From Pseudomonadaceae bacterium (GTDB taxonomy: Bacteria > Pseudomonadota > Gammaproteobacteria > Pseudomonadales > Azotimanducaceae): a DNA stretch of 64,000 bases. Both the position numbers and the translations under genes were made by a program. The stretch is from the NCBI GenBank assembly GCA_024743175.1, contig JANSXA010000002.1, positions 124,001-188,000 of the forward strand. Direction: 5' to 3'. This document shows positions 55,984-64,000 of the stretch, piece after piece; position 1 is the stretch's first letter, and each line of letters opens with the position of its first letter. The notes below the pieces were generated by a model. That model searched no databases. It was not told the origin of the DNA and worked only from the letters and a program-made list of their open reading frames with translations.

Positions 55984-57072
55984 ATGTCACAACCGAGACT
56001 ATTCATACTCGCGCTGACCACAGCGATTACCGCAATCTGCGCGCCTGGCCATTCAGCTGCCATGAATGATTCAGAGATTATCAAGCAGAACCTTGCAACT
56101 GCGGAAGACATGATCGATGCATTCTATTCTTTCGACCCGGAGCAGCTGAGCCAGTTTCTTACCCACGCGGAACAATCGGCGAAATCGATTCTCTACTATC
56201 AAGGCTGGGCTGAAGGGGGCAACTACAAAATTGTTAAACGCGGGGCGTGCAAACCCACTTCGAACCAACAGATCAGCTGCGCAATAACCGTCGAGGATGA
56301 CCCGGTAATGGCATTGCAGACAGACTTTAAGGTAACAGACACCTTTACCCTGACTTTTGAGGGGACCCATATTACCGCGATTGAGACAAGCTCCAATGAT
56401 CAGCCTGTTTACTACGAAGCGCGGGACTGGGTGCTTGAGAATATGCCGGAAATCATGGACGGACCGTGTCAGGGTTTCTTCGATGGCGGATCAACCCCAG
56501 GTGATTGCGCCCGCGCCATGACTGAGGGTTATCGACAGTTTTATGCCGCGCAAAAAGCTCAGAGTCCAATCGAACCTGCAGATACAGACTCCGCTTCATT
56601 TATCCCTGACGATTTCTCTCCACCGGTTCTGGTAGAAGGCAATAACTTCAAACTCGTGCCTCTGGGACCGGAGTTAGTGAAAATCGACTACGACGCCTAT
56701 ATGTCCTCAATAGAACACCTGCAAAAAACATTTACCCGCAGTACCAGTTGGCCAACAACAGGTATAACAGACGAAGATGCCATGCAGGATATGCTCAACG
56801 AACAACGCCGCTTCCAGAATCGTGAATCTTTTGCCTATGCGGTGCTGACACCCGATGGCAAGCGGGAACGCGGCTGCATCTATGTGCAACCAAGTACTGC
56901 CGCCGGCTTTGATGCGGTTGTGAAGATGTGGGTCACCCAGTCAGAGTATGATGCCGGCTTTGATGCAGAGCTTTATGCGTGGGCCACCCAGTGGATCAGT
57001 GAAGAATGGCCGTTCGAGCAGGTTGCTTACCCGGGGCGCGCAATCGCGTGGGACGAATGGGATTCACTCTAA
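55984..57072 (+). CDS. Exported NTF2-like and GNAT-like fusion protein
   Basis: A 362-residue protein. The start at 55984 is preferred, since it gives a clear signal peptide (about residues 1-26, to HSAA), with AGGGG upstream. Residues about 30-200 form an NTF2-like domain (FYSFDPEQL, ILYYQGWAEGGNYK, DDPVMALQTDF, NDQPVYYEARDWV, STPGDCARAMTEGYR). Residues about 215-362 (FKLVPLGPELVKIDYDAYMSS, NREAFAYAVLTPDGKR-like, RGCIYVQPS, EEWPFEQV) resemble a GNAT-type acetyltransferase domain. The combination with a secretion signal is unusual, because GNAT enzymes need cytoplasmic acetyl-CoA. It is the fourth gene of the HupE/MBL operon and ends 4 bp into its convergent paralogue. Confidence 0.75.
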   Translation: MSQPRLFILALTTAITAICAPGHSAAMNDSEIIKQNLATAEDMIDAFYSFDPEQLSQFLTHAEQSAKSILYYQGWAEGGNYKIVKRGACKPTSNQQISCAITVEDDPVMALQTDFKVTDTFTLTFEGTHITAIETSSNDQPVYYEARDWVLENMPEIMDGPCQGFFDGGSTPGDCARAMTEGYRQFYAAQKAQSPIEPADTDSASFIPDDFSPPVLVEGNNFKLVPLGPELVKIDYDAYMSSIEHLQKTFTRSTSWPTTGITDEDAMQDMLNEQRRFQNRESFAYAVLTPDGKRERGCIYVQPSTAAGFDAVVKMWVTQSEYDAGFDAELYAWATQWISEEWPFEQVAYPGRAIAWDEWDSL

Positions 57073-57656
57073 AGTGAGTACGCGTCGCTGGCCGCAAAAC
57101 GACGGTAACCTTCCGTCATGGCGCGGGCACAGTCACCTGGCGTAGAGCCAGCGGTGCCACGATCCTTGCAGGGGCCTGCCATTACCTCAGGCATTTCGCG
57201 CTCAACCCATGCACGCGCTTCATAGTAGATAGGTTGGTCATTGGAACTGGTTTCCACCTTTACGATCTCCCCGTTGGCAAAGGTGAGGGTAAACGTATCG
57301 GTGACGTTGAACCCGGTATTCAATGCCATGACGGGATCATCCTGCACGGTTATAGGGCAACTGATCAATTTGTTCTCATCAACGGCACACGCACCACGTT
57401 CTAATACTTTGTAGTTACCCCCTTCTGCCCAACCCTGGTAATACAGAATAGATTGCGCAGATTCGGGTGCAGCCATCAACATCGGGCGCAGCCGCTCAGG
57501 GTCAAATGAATAGAAGGCATCGATAAACGCCTCCGCCTTAGAAAGATTGGGAGCCTGAGCATCTGAGGTTTCAACCGTTGCCAGCGGCTCTGACGTATCA
57601 GTGCACGCTCCCAACAGTATAAGTAAGATCGAACCGGCAGCGAAGCGTGCGAACAT
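57069..57656 (-). CDS. NTF2-like lipoprotein, paralogue of the convergent gene
   Basis: A 195-residue lipoprotein (lipobox LLGAC, mature Cys18) that matches the N-terminal half of the facing gene almost residue by residue: FIDAFYSFDPE, SILYYQGWAEGGNYK, DDPVMAL, VTDTFTLTF, ETSSNDQP, YYEAR and GSTPGDCARAMTEGYR. Two Cys residues in PCKDRGTAGSTPGDC and the pair CAVDENKLISC may form disulfides. It lacks the GNAT-like part. The stops overlap by 4 bp in a tail-to-tail arrangement, so the pair is an inverted duplication. Function unknown. Confidence 0.8.
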   Translation of the reverse strand: MFARFAAGSILLILLGACTDTSEPLATVETSDAQAPNLSKAEAFIDAFYSFDPERLRPMLMAAPESAQSILYYQGWAEGGNYKVLERGACAVDENKLISCPITVQDDPVMALNTGFNVTDTFTLTFANGEIVKVETSSNDQPIYYEARAWVEREMPEVMAGPCKDRGTAGSTPGDCARAMTEGYRRFAASDAYSL

Positions 57657-58037
57657 ATGTTGAATCCTGTGTCTGGTTAATGGGTATTGTGAGATTCAGG
57701 GGTCGGTTAGTTTTTATTTGTGAACACTCGCTCATCCACCTCATTTTTTACCTGTCGCCCTCTCCTCTCCTAGGAGTACGAGCAAGATTTATGCCACGAA
57801 GTTAACACCCATCAATACAACCTGACTTGCGGTGTCCCACGTTACGAGCAACGCCCTGGAAGTGCAAAAATAGCGCATGCTGGTACCTGCAAGCCCCAGA
57901 AGTGGGCGATGCAATTCGGTGACAAACGTAGCAACGCAAACGAGAAATGGTGGCTCAAGCCAGTGTGTACCTGAATAGCGCCATCTGGCATGGATCCTGC
58001 TGTCCACAGATGCACTTTGAAACAGTTTAGGAATCAC
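57657..58037. other. 381-bp intergenic region
   Basis: The gap between the NTF2-like lipoprotein and the Rieske oxygenase holds promoters for both. A 10-bp perfect palindrome CTCCTAGGAG lies at 57767-57776. An 82-codon minus-strand frame here has no coding character. I see no RNA gene or repeat. Confidence 0.3.
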
Positions 58038-59141
58038 ATGAACCTGCCCAAATCACCGCTCAGGACATTACAGCCTGGCAACGGATATCGTCTGCCGGCA
58101 GAAGCCTACTACGATCAGGACTGGTTCATTCGCGAACAAAAACAGCTGTTCAGACGCAGTTGGAACTTTGTCTGCGAGACCCGCGACATTAAAGAACCTG
58201 GCGACTACCTCACGGCAACTATCGGCGGTGAACCGATTGTGGTGGTTCGCGACGAATCAGGGCGGGTACGCGCATTTCATAATATCTGTCGTCATCGGGG
58301 GGCAAAGCTGTTGGATGACCAGGGCAACTGCAACAAAATTGTCTGTCCCTATCACCGCTGGCAATATCAGCTCGACGGCAGCCTCAGAAATGTGCCACAG
58401 CAGGTTAAACAACTGCCAGATTTAGATCTTGATGATTGGGGCCTGGTACCTGTAGCGCTGGCAAACTGGCAAGGTTTACTGTTTGTTAATCCCGATGGTC
58501 AGGCGGCAGCATTTGACGACTGGTTGGCGGACATACCTGATTTGCTGGATGCATTTGAGCCCAGCCGATTGCAGGTGTTGTGCGAAGGCACTTTTGAGTT
58601 TTCTGCCAACTGGAAGTTCTACATAGAGAACCACGTTGACTGGTATCACCTGTGGTACACACACCCGGAGACATTGCGCATGTGGGGGCATCACAAGGGT
58701 CAGATGTTGCAGACAGGTTCACACTGGGCTTCTTTTGAACCTTTGCGTCCCGGGCATCCCAGCATGACGCCCGACCTTGAGGCTATAAACGGTCTGTCCG
58801 AGCGCCAGCAACAGAACGGCGCACACTTGCTGTTTCCGAACCTGACCCTGTTCACCGGCGCGACCTACTTTGCGACCGGGGTGGTCATACCGCTGGCACC
58901 GGACCGCACACAAATGCGGTTCAGGGCACTGGTCGAGCCAAACCAGGAAATACCTGCAGACATTGCACAGATCATGTTGCAGGCATTCCAGGAAATCACT
59001 GAAGTCGAAGACGCGGGTATGACCGAGCGGCTCCAGGCTACGGTACAGTCTGATGCATTTTCGGTGGGCCCAATGACTCTGGATCACGAGGCACCCATTG
59101 CTCACCTGCATGATGCATATCTGGCGGTGTTCACTAGATAA
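58038..59141 (+). CDS. Rieske-type aromatic ring-hydroxylating oxygenase, large subunit
   Basis: A 367-residue non-haem iron oxygenase subunit. The [2Fe-2S] ligands are in CRHRGAKLL (C-x-H) and CPYHRW (C-x2-H), near residues 85-110. The catalytic iron motif is NHVDWYHLWYTHPET near residues 196-210, with the bridging Asp and two His. The ATG at 58038 is preferred over an earlier frame start because AGGA lies 8 bp upstream. Related enzymes hydroxylate or demethylate aromatics, betaines or steroids. No ferredoxin or reductase gene is adjacent, so electron donors must be encoded elsewhere. Confidence 0.93.
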   Translation: MNLPKSPLRTLQPGNGYRLPAEAYYDQDWFIREQKQLFRRSWNFVCETRDIKEPGDYLTATIGGEPIVVVRDESGRVRAFHNICRHRGAKLLDDQGNCNKIVCPYHRWQYQLDGSLRNVPQQVKQLPDLDLDDWGLVPVALANWQGLLFVNPDGQAAAFDDWLADIPDLLDAFEPSRLQVLCEGTFEFSANWKFYIENHVDWYHLWYTHPETLRMWGHHKGQMLQTGSHWASFEPLRPGHPSMTPDLEAINGLSERQQQNGAHLLFPNLTLFTGATYFATGVVIPLAPDRTQMRFRALVEPNQEIPADIAQIMLQAFQEITEVEDAGMTERLQATVQSDAFSVGPMTLDHEAPIAHLHDAYLAVFTR

Positions 59142-59350
59142 ACAAACTTTCAGGCGGTCGATTGAACCAGTCAATGTTTAACTGAAACGACCTGTCTGCT
59201 CTCCGTCAATCGAGCTTCCAAAGCTGAGAGCTGGAATACTCTACCTGTTGTACAAGCATCCCTGATAGAGTGTGATCCTCAGCGGACCTCTCCTGAAATT
59301 CTCAATGGGTAACAGCAGATGCCGGTGAACCAGTTTAGAAAGGCTTTCCT

Positions 59351-60187
59351 ATGCAAAGAATCATATTGTTACTTGTAGCTTTTGCCGGTGCCGTTCACAC
59401 CACTGCTGAACAATTGCAGATCGTTACCGCACTGGACGTGGATTATCTTCCAACCGCTGACTACGCCGATGCTAAGGACAAGTTGGATATCTACATGCCG
59501 TTGGGCGCGACCAATGCTCCCGTGGTTGTGTATTTTCATGGTGGAGGTCTGATGTATGGTGACAAAAGCCTGGCGCAAGTGGTCGCCAAACGGCTATTGG
59601 CAAAGGGTATCGGTTTAGTGTCGGCCAACTACCGACTCTCACCAGGGGTGATGCATCCTGCACATGTCCAGGATGCGGCATCTGCCACCGCCTGGGTGCA
59701 CCAAAACATTGCCGAATACGGCGGTGACCCACAATACCTATATGTTGGTGGGCATTCTGCCGGCGCCTATCTGGCCGCCCTGCTGGCTTTGGATCCTCAA
59801 CATCTGCAGCAGCATGAAATGACGTTGTCCGATATTCGAGGCGCCATTCCGATCAGCCCTTTTCTTTACGTGGAAGAGACTGCCGAGGATCGGCCGAAGT
59901 CGATTTGGGGTCAAGTACCCCTGGATTGGCTGGCAGCCTCAGTTACTCCACACATCGCTGCAGGCAAACCACCCATGCTGCTTATCTACGCCGACGGTGA
60001 CGATTCATGGCGACGCGCTCAGAACGAGCAGTTAGCAAAAGAACTCACTATGATTGGCAACGAAGCTGTCAGAGCAGTCAAGGTACCTGATCGAGACCAC
60101 ACGTCCCTGATTTCTGAGATTGATGCTACGGACGATCAGGTTGGCGAGCTTCTGGCGACCTTCATCGCCGAGCAGATGCACGACTGA
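59351..60187 (+). CDS. Secreted alpha/beta hydrolase
   Basis: A 278-residue esterase/lipase-like enzyme with a signal peptide (to about residue 20). The oxyanion-hole motif HGGG is in VVYFHGGGLMYGD, the nucleophile Ser in GGHSAGAYLAAL, Asp in LIYADGDDSWRRAQNEQ and His in PDRDHTSL. It belongs to the hormone-sensitive-lipase/carboxylesterase type. It is 209 bp after the Rieske gene on the same strand and opposite the PQQ-type dehydrogenase. The substrate is not known. Confidence 0.93.
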   Translation: MQRIILLLVAFAGAVHTTAEQLQIVTALDVDYLPTADYADAKDKLDIYMPLGATNAPVVVYFHGGGLMYGDKSLAQVVAKRLLAKGIGLVSANYRLSPGVMHPAHVQDAASATAWVHQNIAEYGGDPQYLYVGGHSAGAYLAALLALDPQHLQQHEMTLSDIRGAIPISPFLYVEETAEDRPKSIWGQVPLDWLAASVTPHIAAGKPPMLLIYADGDDSWRRAQNEQLAKELTMIGNEAVRAVKVPDRDHTSLISEIDATDDQVGELLATFIAEQMHD

Positions 60188-60317
60188 TCCCAGCAAAATC
60201 TCCACATTTATTTTGACCGATCGAGCTTGGACCCGAACCATCTTCATGAACACCCGCCAGCGGATTAAGCTGATTCAGTCAGGCATTCTCGGGTTCTGCG
60301 GGAAAGTGGATTGTGGC

Positions 60318-62564
60318 CTACAGTCCGTCAATCCACGTGCCGATAATTTCAACACCTGCTTCATCTACAACATGTGTAGATAGGGGCGGCATTCGATTGC
60401 CGTCCAGCTGCTGCATTCTCAACCACAGAACGCTCCGAGATTTATCCCCCACCGCAATAATGCGGGCATCCTGCAACCCTAACGTGCCAGCCTGGGGCAT
60501 CACATCAACAGCGTTCATTGATGCGAGCGCTGTCTCCGCCCGCAGATCCAGGTTGGTAGGCGCAGTAGAATTGGGTCTATGACACTGGCTGCAATTGATA
60601 TCGAGATAGGCTCGTGCTTTATCTTCCGTACTGGCAGCGACGTCGTCCAGAGCCGGAAACTGCCCGTACTGATCAGCCGTGCCTATATCACGGTCGAACC
60701 AAGAGATGTTGTTTAAACTACGCAGCTGGTTATCAATAACGCCTGCGTAGTCGAAGTTCGTATTCAACTGGCGGGTCTCCAGCCCGAGGACAAATCCCGC
60801 CTGTTCTGTATGACAGCCCAGGCAATCTACCCGGCTGGGATATTCGTAGGTCTGAGAGACCACACTACCATTGGCCCGGGTAATGTTCAGGGTCTCGGTT
60901 TCCCTGCTAGCTAACAACGTTGCATCTGTCTGCGCCTGATTCCATCGATAAGTAAAGCCCTGCCAGCCCTGGCTGGTATGCAGAAACACCCTGGTTTCCA
61001 ATCGTCGGGTTGACGACGCATCATTTGCGTTCAGATCTACTTCAAAATGTTTGACTGTCACGGTGCCTTCAGGAAACGACCAGTCCAGAGCCGTGAAATC
61101 CACCTGCTCATTGTCCGGCACACCAACCCACCTGCGTTTGTCCACACCATCAGACCAGAATGGCTGACTGGGCTCATATTCGATCAGCCCGCTTGCAGGC
61201 GTCAGATTGACAAGATCAGTGAAAATGCCTGTTTGCGAGAGCAGTGTCGGTATCTGACCGCCACCCCCGCCTGAAGGTTGCAGATCAAACAAAGTCCCAC
61301 CCTGCCCGACCAGCAATAACTCGCCATTGTTCTTTTCTCCAAAGCTGGTGAAGTTCTGGGTGGTGCTTACAATCACATCATTGCTGACAACCTGGGAACC
61401 GTCCCAGGCGAGGGCCCATATGGATCCGCCTAAAAAGTCGGTGTACAGGTAGCGGCCAAAAAGAGCGCCAAACTGACTGCCACGATAGACGTACCCACCG
61501 ATAACGGCGATCCCTTCACTGCGTCCGTAGTCGATAACCGGCGAAGTAAACGCGCTAAGTGGCAGTGTATTCTGGGAATCATCGAATGGAAGATTGCCTT
61601 CTCGAACACGCCAACCATAGTTGTTTCCCGCTTCAATGATATTGATTTCTTCACGCTGGGTCTGGCCCACATCCCCCAGCCACAGGTCACCAGTCTGGCG
61701 ATCGAACGAAAAACGAAAGGGGTTGCGTAACCCGATGGCATAAATTCTAGAATCCACGGCAGAATCATTTACAAACGGATTATCTGCAGGCACATCGTAA
61801 GGGTCGTTGGGATTCAGCGGATGTACATCAATGCGCAGCATTTTGCCGAGAAGCGTAGTTGTATTCTGCGCCAGATTGTTTGGATCGCCACCGCTGCCAC
61901 CATCTCCCATACCAATATAGAGGTGTCCGTCAGGCCCAAATGTGAGCATGCCCCCGTTATGGTTGGTGAATGGTTGATCGATCACCAGGATCGTTTTTTC
62001 ACTGGCTGGTTGGATGAGGTCTGCGCTTTCGTTCCAGGTCATTCTTGCGATGACAGATCGCAGCGGCGCATCCAGAGAATAGTGCATATAGACGTAGCGA
62101 TTCTGCTGAAAATCCGGATCAAACGCCAACCCCAGCAGCCCTGACTCACCGCCGGAAAGTACACGCCCGGATATATCCAACAGCGTTCGTGCACTGGTTA
62201 CTGTTGGGGAATCCTCAAACGCCAGAATCCTGCCGTTCTGTTCCACCACCACCAGGCGGTTTTCGCCTGGCACCCCGGCAGCATACAGTGCTGTGTCAAA
62301 TCGCAGGTTCGGGAACGCATTCACTAAATCGAATGAGGCGGCACCGCTGCCTTGTGTTGGCAGAGTGAAACTGGCCAGAGAGGGCCGCGCATTCAGTCCA
62401 AAAGGGTCTGCGCCACCTCCAGGGGGAGGTGACGGCGGTGGTGCTGGTACTGGCGGCGGATTCGAACCGGCATTCCCACTGCCCCCGCTGCTGCCCCCTC
62501 CCCCGCAGCCGGATAAGGCAAAAACGAGGCAAAAGACAGAGGTTGAGATAAAACTCGCACGCAT
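60318..62564 (-). CDS. PQQ-type sugar dehydrogenase fused to a diheme c-type cytochrome domain
   Basis: A 748-residue lipoprotein (lipobox LSGC, followed by a Gly/Pro-rich linker). Residues about 65-430 form a six-bladed propeller of the soluble glucose dehydrogenase type (DISGRVLSGGESGLLGLAFDP, NHNGGMLTFGPDGHLYIGMGDGG, GLRNPFRFSFD). Residues about 450-748 are a cytochrome domain with two haem-binding motifs, CLGCH near residue 580 and CSQCH near 658, plus MPPL near the end, matching a known family of proteins (TIGR03806-like). The fusion is typical: periplasmic oxidation of a sugar or alcohol with electrons passed to the attached haems. The natural substrate is unknown. Confidence 0.92.
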   Translation of the reverse strand: MRASFISTSVFCLVFALSGCGGGGSSGGSGNAGSNPPPVPAPPPSPPPGGGADPFGLNARPSLASFTLPTQGSGAASFDLVNAFPNLRFDTALYAAGVPGENRLVVVEQNGRILAFEDSPTVTSARTLLDISGRVLSGGESGLLGLAFDPDFQQNRYVYMHYSLDAPLRSVIARMTWNESADLIQPASEKTILVIDQPFTNHNGGMLTFGPDGHLYIGMGDGGSGGDPNNLAQNTTTLLGKMLRIDVHPLNPNDPYDVPADNPFVNDSAVDSRIYAIGLRNPFRFSFDRQTGDLWLGDVGQTQREEINIIEAGNNYGWRVREGNLPFDDSQNTLPLSAFTSPVIDYGRSEGIAVIGGYVYRGSQFGALFGRYLYTDFLGGSIWALAWDGSQVVSNDVIVSTTQNFTSFGEKNNGELLLVGQGGTLFDLQPSGGGGGQIPTLLSQTGIFTDLVNLTPASGLIEYEPSQPFWSDGVDKRRWVGVPDNEQVDFTALDWSFPEGTVTVKHFEVDLNANDASSTRRLETRVFLHTSQGWQGFTYRWNQAQTDATLLASRETETLNITRANGSVVSQTYEYPSRVDCLGCHTEQAGFVLGLETRQLNTNFDYAGVIDNQLRSLNNISWFDRDIGTADQYGQFPALDDVAASTEDKARAYLDINCSQCHRPNSTAPTNLDLRAETALASMNAVDVMPQAGTLGLQDARIIAVGDKSRSVLWLRMQQLDGNRMPPLSTHVVDEAGVEIIGTWIDGL

Positions 62565-62716
62565 GATGGACTACTCAAATGCAACAAACTACATACTCTC
62601 AGATGTTCAAGCGCATTTTATTAACCGGCTGGCATAAGTGGACCGTTGGCTCATCAAGCTACATTCTTATTAAACACTGACTTATACTCGCGAATTGCCA
62701 ATTCCCAGGTAGTCCA

Positions 62717-64000
62717 ATGATCGATAAATCGGCGTCCCTATTAATTGGCGTAATCTTTGTTGCTTTTCTTTTTCCATTGAACGTTCTGGCCCAATCCGAG
62801 GAGCAAATCGTTGAAGAGATTGTGGTTGTCGGCGAGTTAATTGGCGAACTTGGATTATCCCAACCTTCCAGCGCAGGCAGTCGACTCGGCCTGACGCTGC
62901 TGGAAACACCCGCGACAGTCGAGACGATCAGCAGTTCAATCATTCGCGCCCGCGGCTATCAGCAGATCTCGGACGCGGTGGCAAGTTTGCCGGGCGTCGT
63001 TTCCGGCGAATCGCCAGCGGCACCTTCGACCTTTTCGATGCGCGGTTTCACCCGTTCCCAAATTACGGTCTTGCGCGACGGTCTCTGGGTTGGACCCGCA
63101 AACATGGTGATGCGTCCGCAAAACACGTTCAATCTCGACCGTATTGAAGTATTGCGCGGCCCTTCTTCTGTTTTAAACGGTCAGGGTGCTGTGGCTGGAA
63201 CAATAAATGCGATCAGTCGAAGCGCGGAAGCCGAGCAGTCTCAATCTGTTGACGTGCTGGCCTCTTATGGCCGATATGACAGCTATCAACTGGGCGTCGG
63301 TGCGGGTGGTGCCCTGAGTGATTCCACCTGGTACCGAGTCGATGTTAGCCAGCGTGAATCCTCAGGGTACGTCGACCGCATGGACCCAGAGTCGTTTAAC
63401 GCAACCGCCAGCGTCCTGTTCCAACCCAGCGAACAGTTCTCCATCAAGCTGAGTGCTGACTACCTGGACGACGACCTGGCGGACTACTGGGGCACACCTT
63501 TAGTACCTACATCAGCTGCCCGCCGACCAATGAATGATGTAATTTCTACACGCACGGGCGAAACGATTGACGCACGATCTCGATTCAGGAACTACAACGT
63601 CGCTGATAGCCGTGCCGAATCGGATCAGTTGTTTCTTCGTGCCGATCTCACCTGGATGCCAAACGAAAGATTTACACTAAAAAACACAACCTACAAATTT
63701 GATGCCGACCGAGAATGGCTCAACGCAGAGGGATACGTTTATTGCAATGCCGTCGTCGACGTTTGTACGCAAACGGGTGTCATCCAGCGCTACTATGGCT
63801 ACTTTTTCGTCTTCCATGACCAGGACCTCATCGGCAACCGACTCACCGGACAGTACGATTTTGACGTCAGTGGTATGGACAACCGTCTACTGATCGGTAC
63901 AGAAATTACAGATCTGGATTTTGAGCGGGCGCGGGGATTCAGACGCAGCGCGCCCTTGGCACCGGGTGACGCGGTTGATCTCTTCAGCCCAGTTCCCGGG
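62717..64000 (+). CDS. TonB-dependent receptor, 3' truncated by window edge
   Basis: The first 428 residues of a TonB-dependent receptor, open to the window end. It begins with a signal peptide (about residues 1-25, to VLAQ), a TonB-box-like segment VEEIVVVGELIG, and a plug domain with ETPATVETISSSIIRARGYQQ and NLDRIEVLRGPSSVLNGQGAVAGTIN. The early beta-barrel then follows. The pattern is closest to FpvA/FhuE-type siderophore receptors. It diverges from the PQQ-type dehydrogenase across 152 bp. Confidence 0.92.
   Translation, partial: MIDKSASLLIGVIFVAFLFPLNVLAQSEEQIVEEIVVVGELIGELGLSQPSSAGSRLGLTLLETPATVETISSSIIRARGYQQISDAVASLPGVVSGESPAAPSTFSMRGFTRSQITVLRDGLWVGPANMVMRPQNTFNLDRIEVLRGPSSVLNGQGAVAGTINAISRSAEAEQSQSVDVLASYGRYDSYQLGVGAGGALSDSTWYRVDVSQRESSGYVDRMDPESFNATASVLFQPSEQFSIKLSADYLDDDLADYWGTPLVPTSAARRPMNDVISTRTGETIDARSRFRNYNVADSRAESDQLFLRADLTWMPNERFTLKNTTYKFDADREWLNAEGYVYCNAVVDVCTQTGVIQRYYGYFFVFHDQDLIGNRLTGQYDFDVSGMDNRLLIGTEITDLDFERARGFRRSAPLAPGDAVDLFSPVPG

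Noticed and set aside
57789-58037. 82-codon minus-strand open frame before the Rieske gene
   Set aside because: No start context or family pattern; the region is better explained as promoter DNA.
1-64000. tRNA, rRNA, CRISPR arrays, insertion sequences, prophage or integrase genes
   Set aside because: None was seen on either strand by reading; a tRNAscan or ISfinder run could detect weak cases.

Overview
The window looks like chromosomal DNA of an aerobic, probably marine or aquatic gammaproteobacterium. The basis is family-level recognition only: a ubiG-coq7 ubiquinone pair, Tex, a YchJ-type SEC-C protein, TonB-dependent receptors, a UreJ/HupE-like membrane protein, spinster- and MHS-type MFS carriers, and two Baeyer-Villiger-type flavoproteins. 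Base composition is even, gene density is about one gene per 1.2 kb, and I see no rRNA, tRNA, phage, insertion sequence or CRISPR array. Two genes run off the edges: the 3' part of tex on the left and the 5' part of a TonB-dependent receptor on the right.

Region 1 (1-7.1 kb): the tex tail, an MFS carrier, then an EthD-like protein behind three tandem 18-bp repeats, a Baeyer-Villiger-type monooxygenase and two short-chain dehydrogenases. This looks like a small ketone or alcohol catabolic cluster. Region 2 (7.1-16.4 kb): a complete proline locus. proC, proA, putP and putA lie in that order on the minus strand, so synthesis, uptake and breakdown genes share one strand with tight spacing. proB faces the other way and is followed by a MarR regulator. 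Region 3 (16.4-18.1 kb): dps, two overlapping small genes and the remnant of a glycosyltransferase gene. Region 4 (18-26 kb): a spinster-like MFS carrier, a second BVMO-type flavoprotein, a Tat-exported amidase, a YchJ protein, a luciferase-like oxidoreductase and an N-acyl-D-amino-acid deacylase. Region 5 (26-38.4 kb): ubiG-coq7, a GPH-type carrier, an RND efflux pair, OsmC, a DUF2256/photolyase-like pair, an MHS carrier and two small proteins, one with an HtaA-type domain.

Region 6 (38.5-48.5 kb) is the most coherent system. It is a seven-gene minus-strand operon with an ABC importer, the two urea-carboxylase-associated proteins, a biotin-dependent urea/guanidine carboxylase and allophanate hydrolase. 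This is the gene set now understood as guanidine (or urea) nitrogen assimilation. Such operons are often under a guanidine riboswitch, but I find no recognisable guanidine-I motif here. Instead there is a near-perfect sigma-54 promoter (48195-48210) and, about 130 bp upstream, a sequence fitting the NtrC enhancer consensus (48338-48352). This suggests control by nitrogen limitation.

Region 7 (48.5-64 kb): a small lipoprotein, a large TonB-dependent receptor, then an operon of a HupE/UreJ-like protein, an exported metallo-beta-lactamase-fold hydrolase, a tandem paralogue of it in which all seven canonical metal-ligand positions are changed, and an exported NTF2-like/GNAT-like fusion. A lipoprotein paralogue of the NTF2-like half sits tail-to-tail with the fusion gene. 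A Rieske oxygenase, an alpha/beta hydrolase, a PQQ-type sugar dehydrogenase fused to a diheme cytochrome, and the second TonB receptor finish the window.

All functions were assigned by reading translated motifs. No database search was possible.
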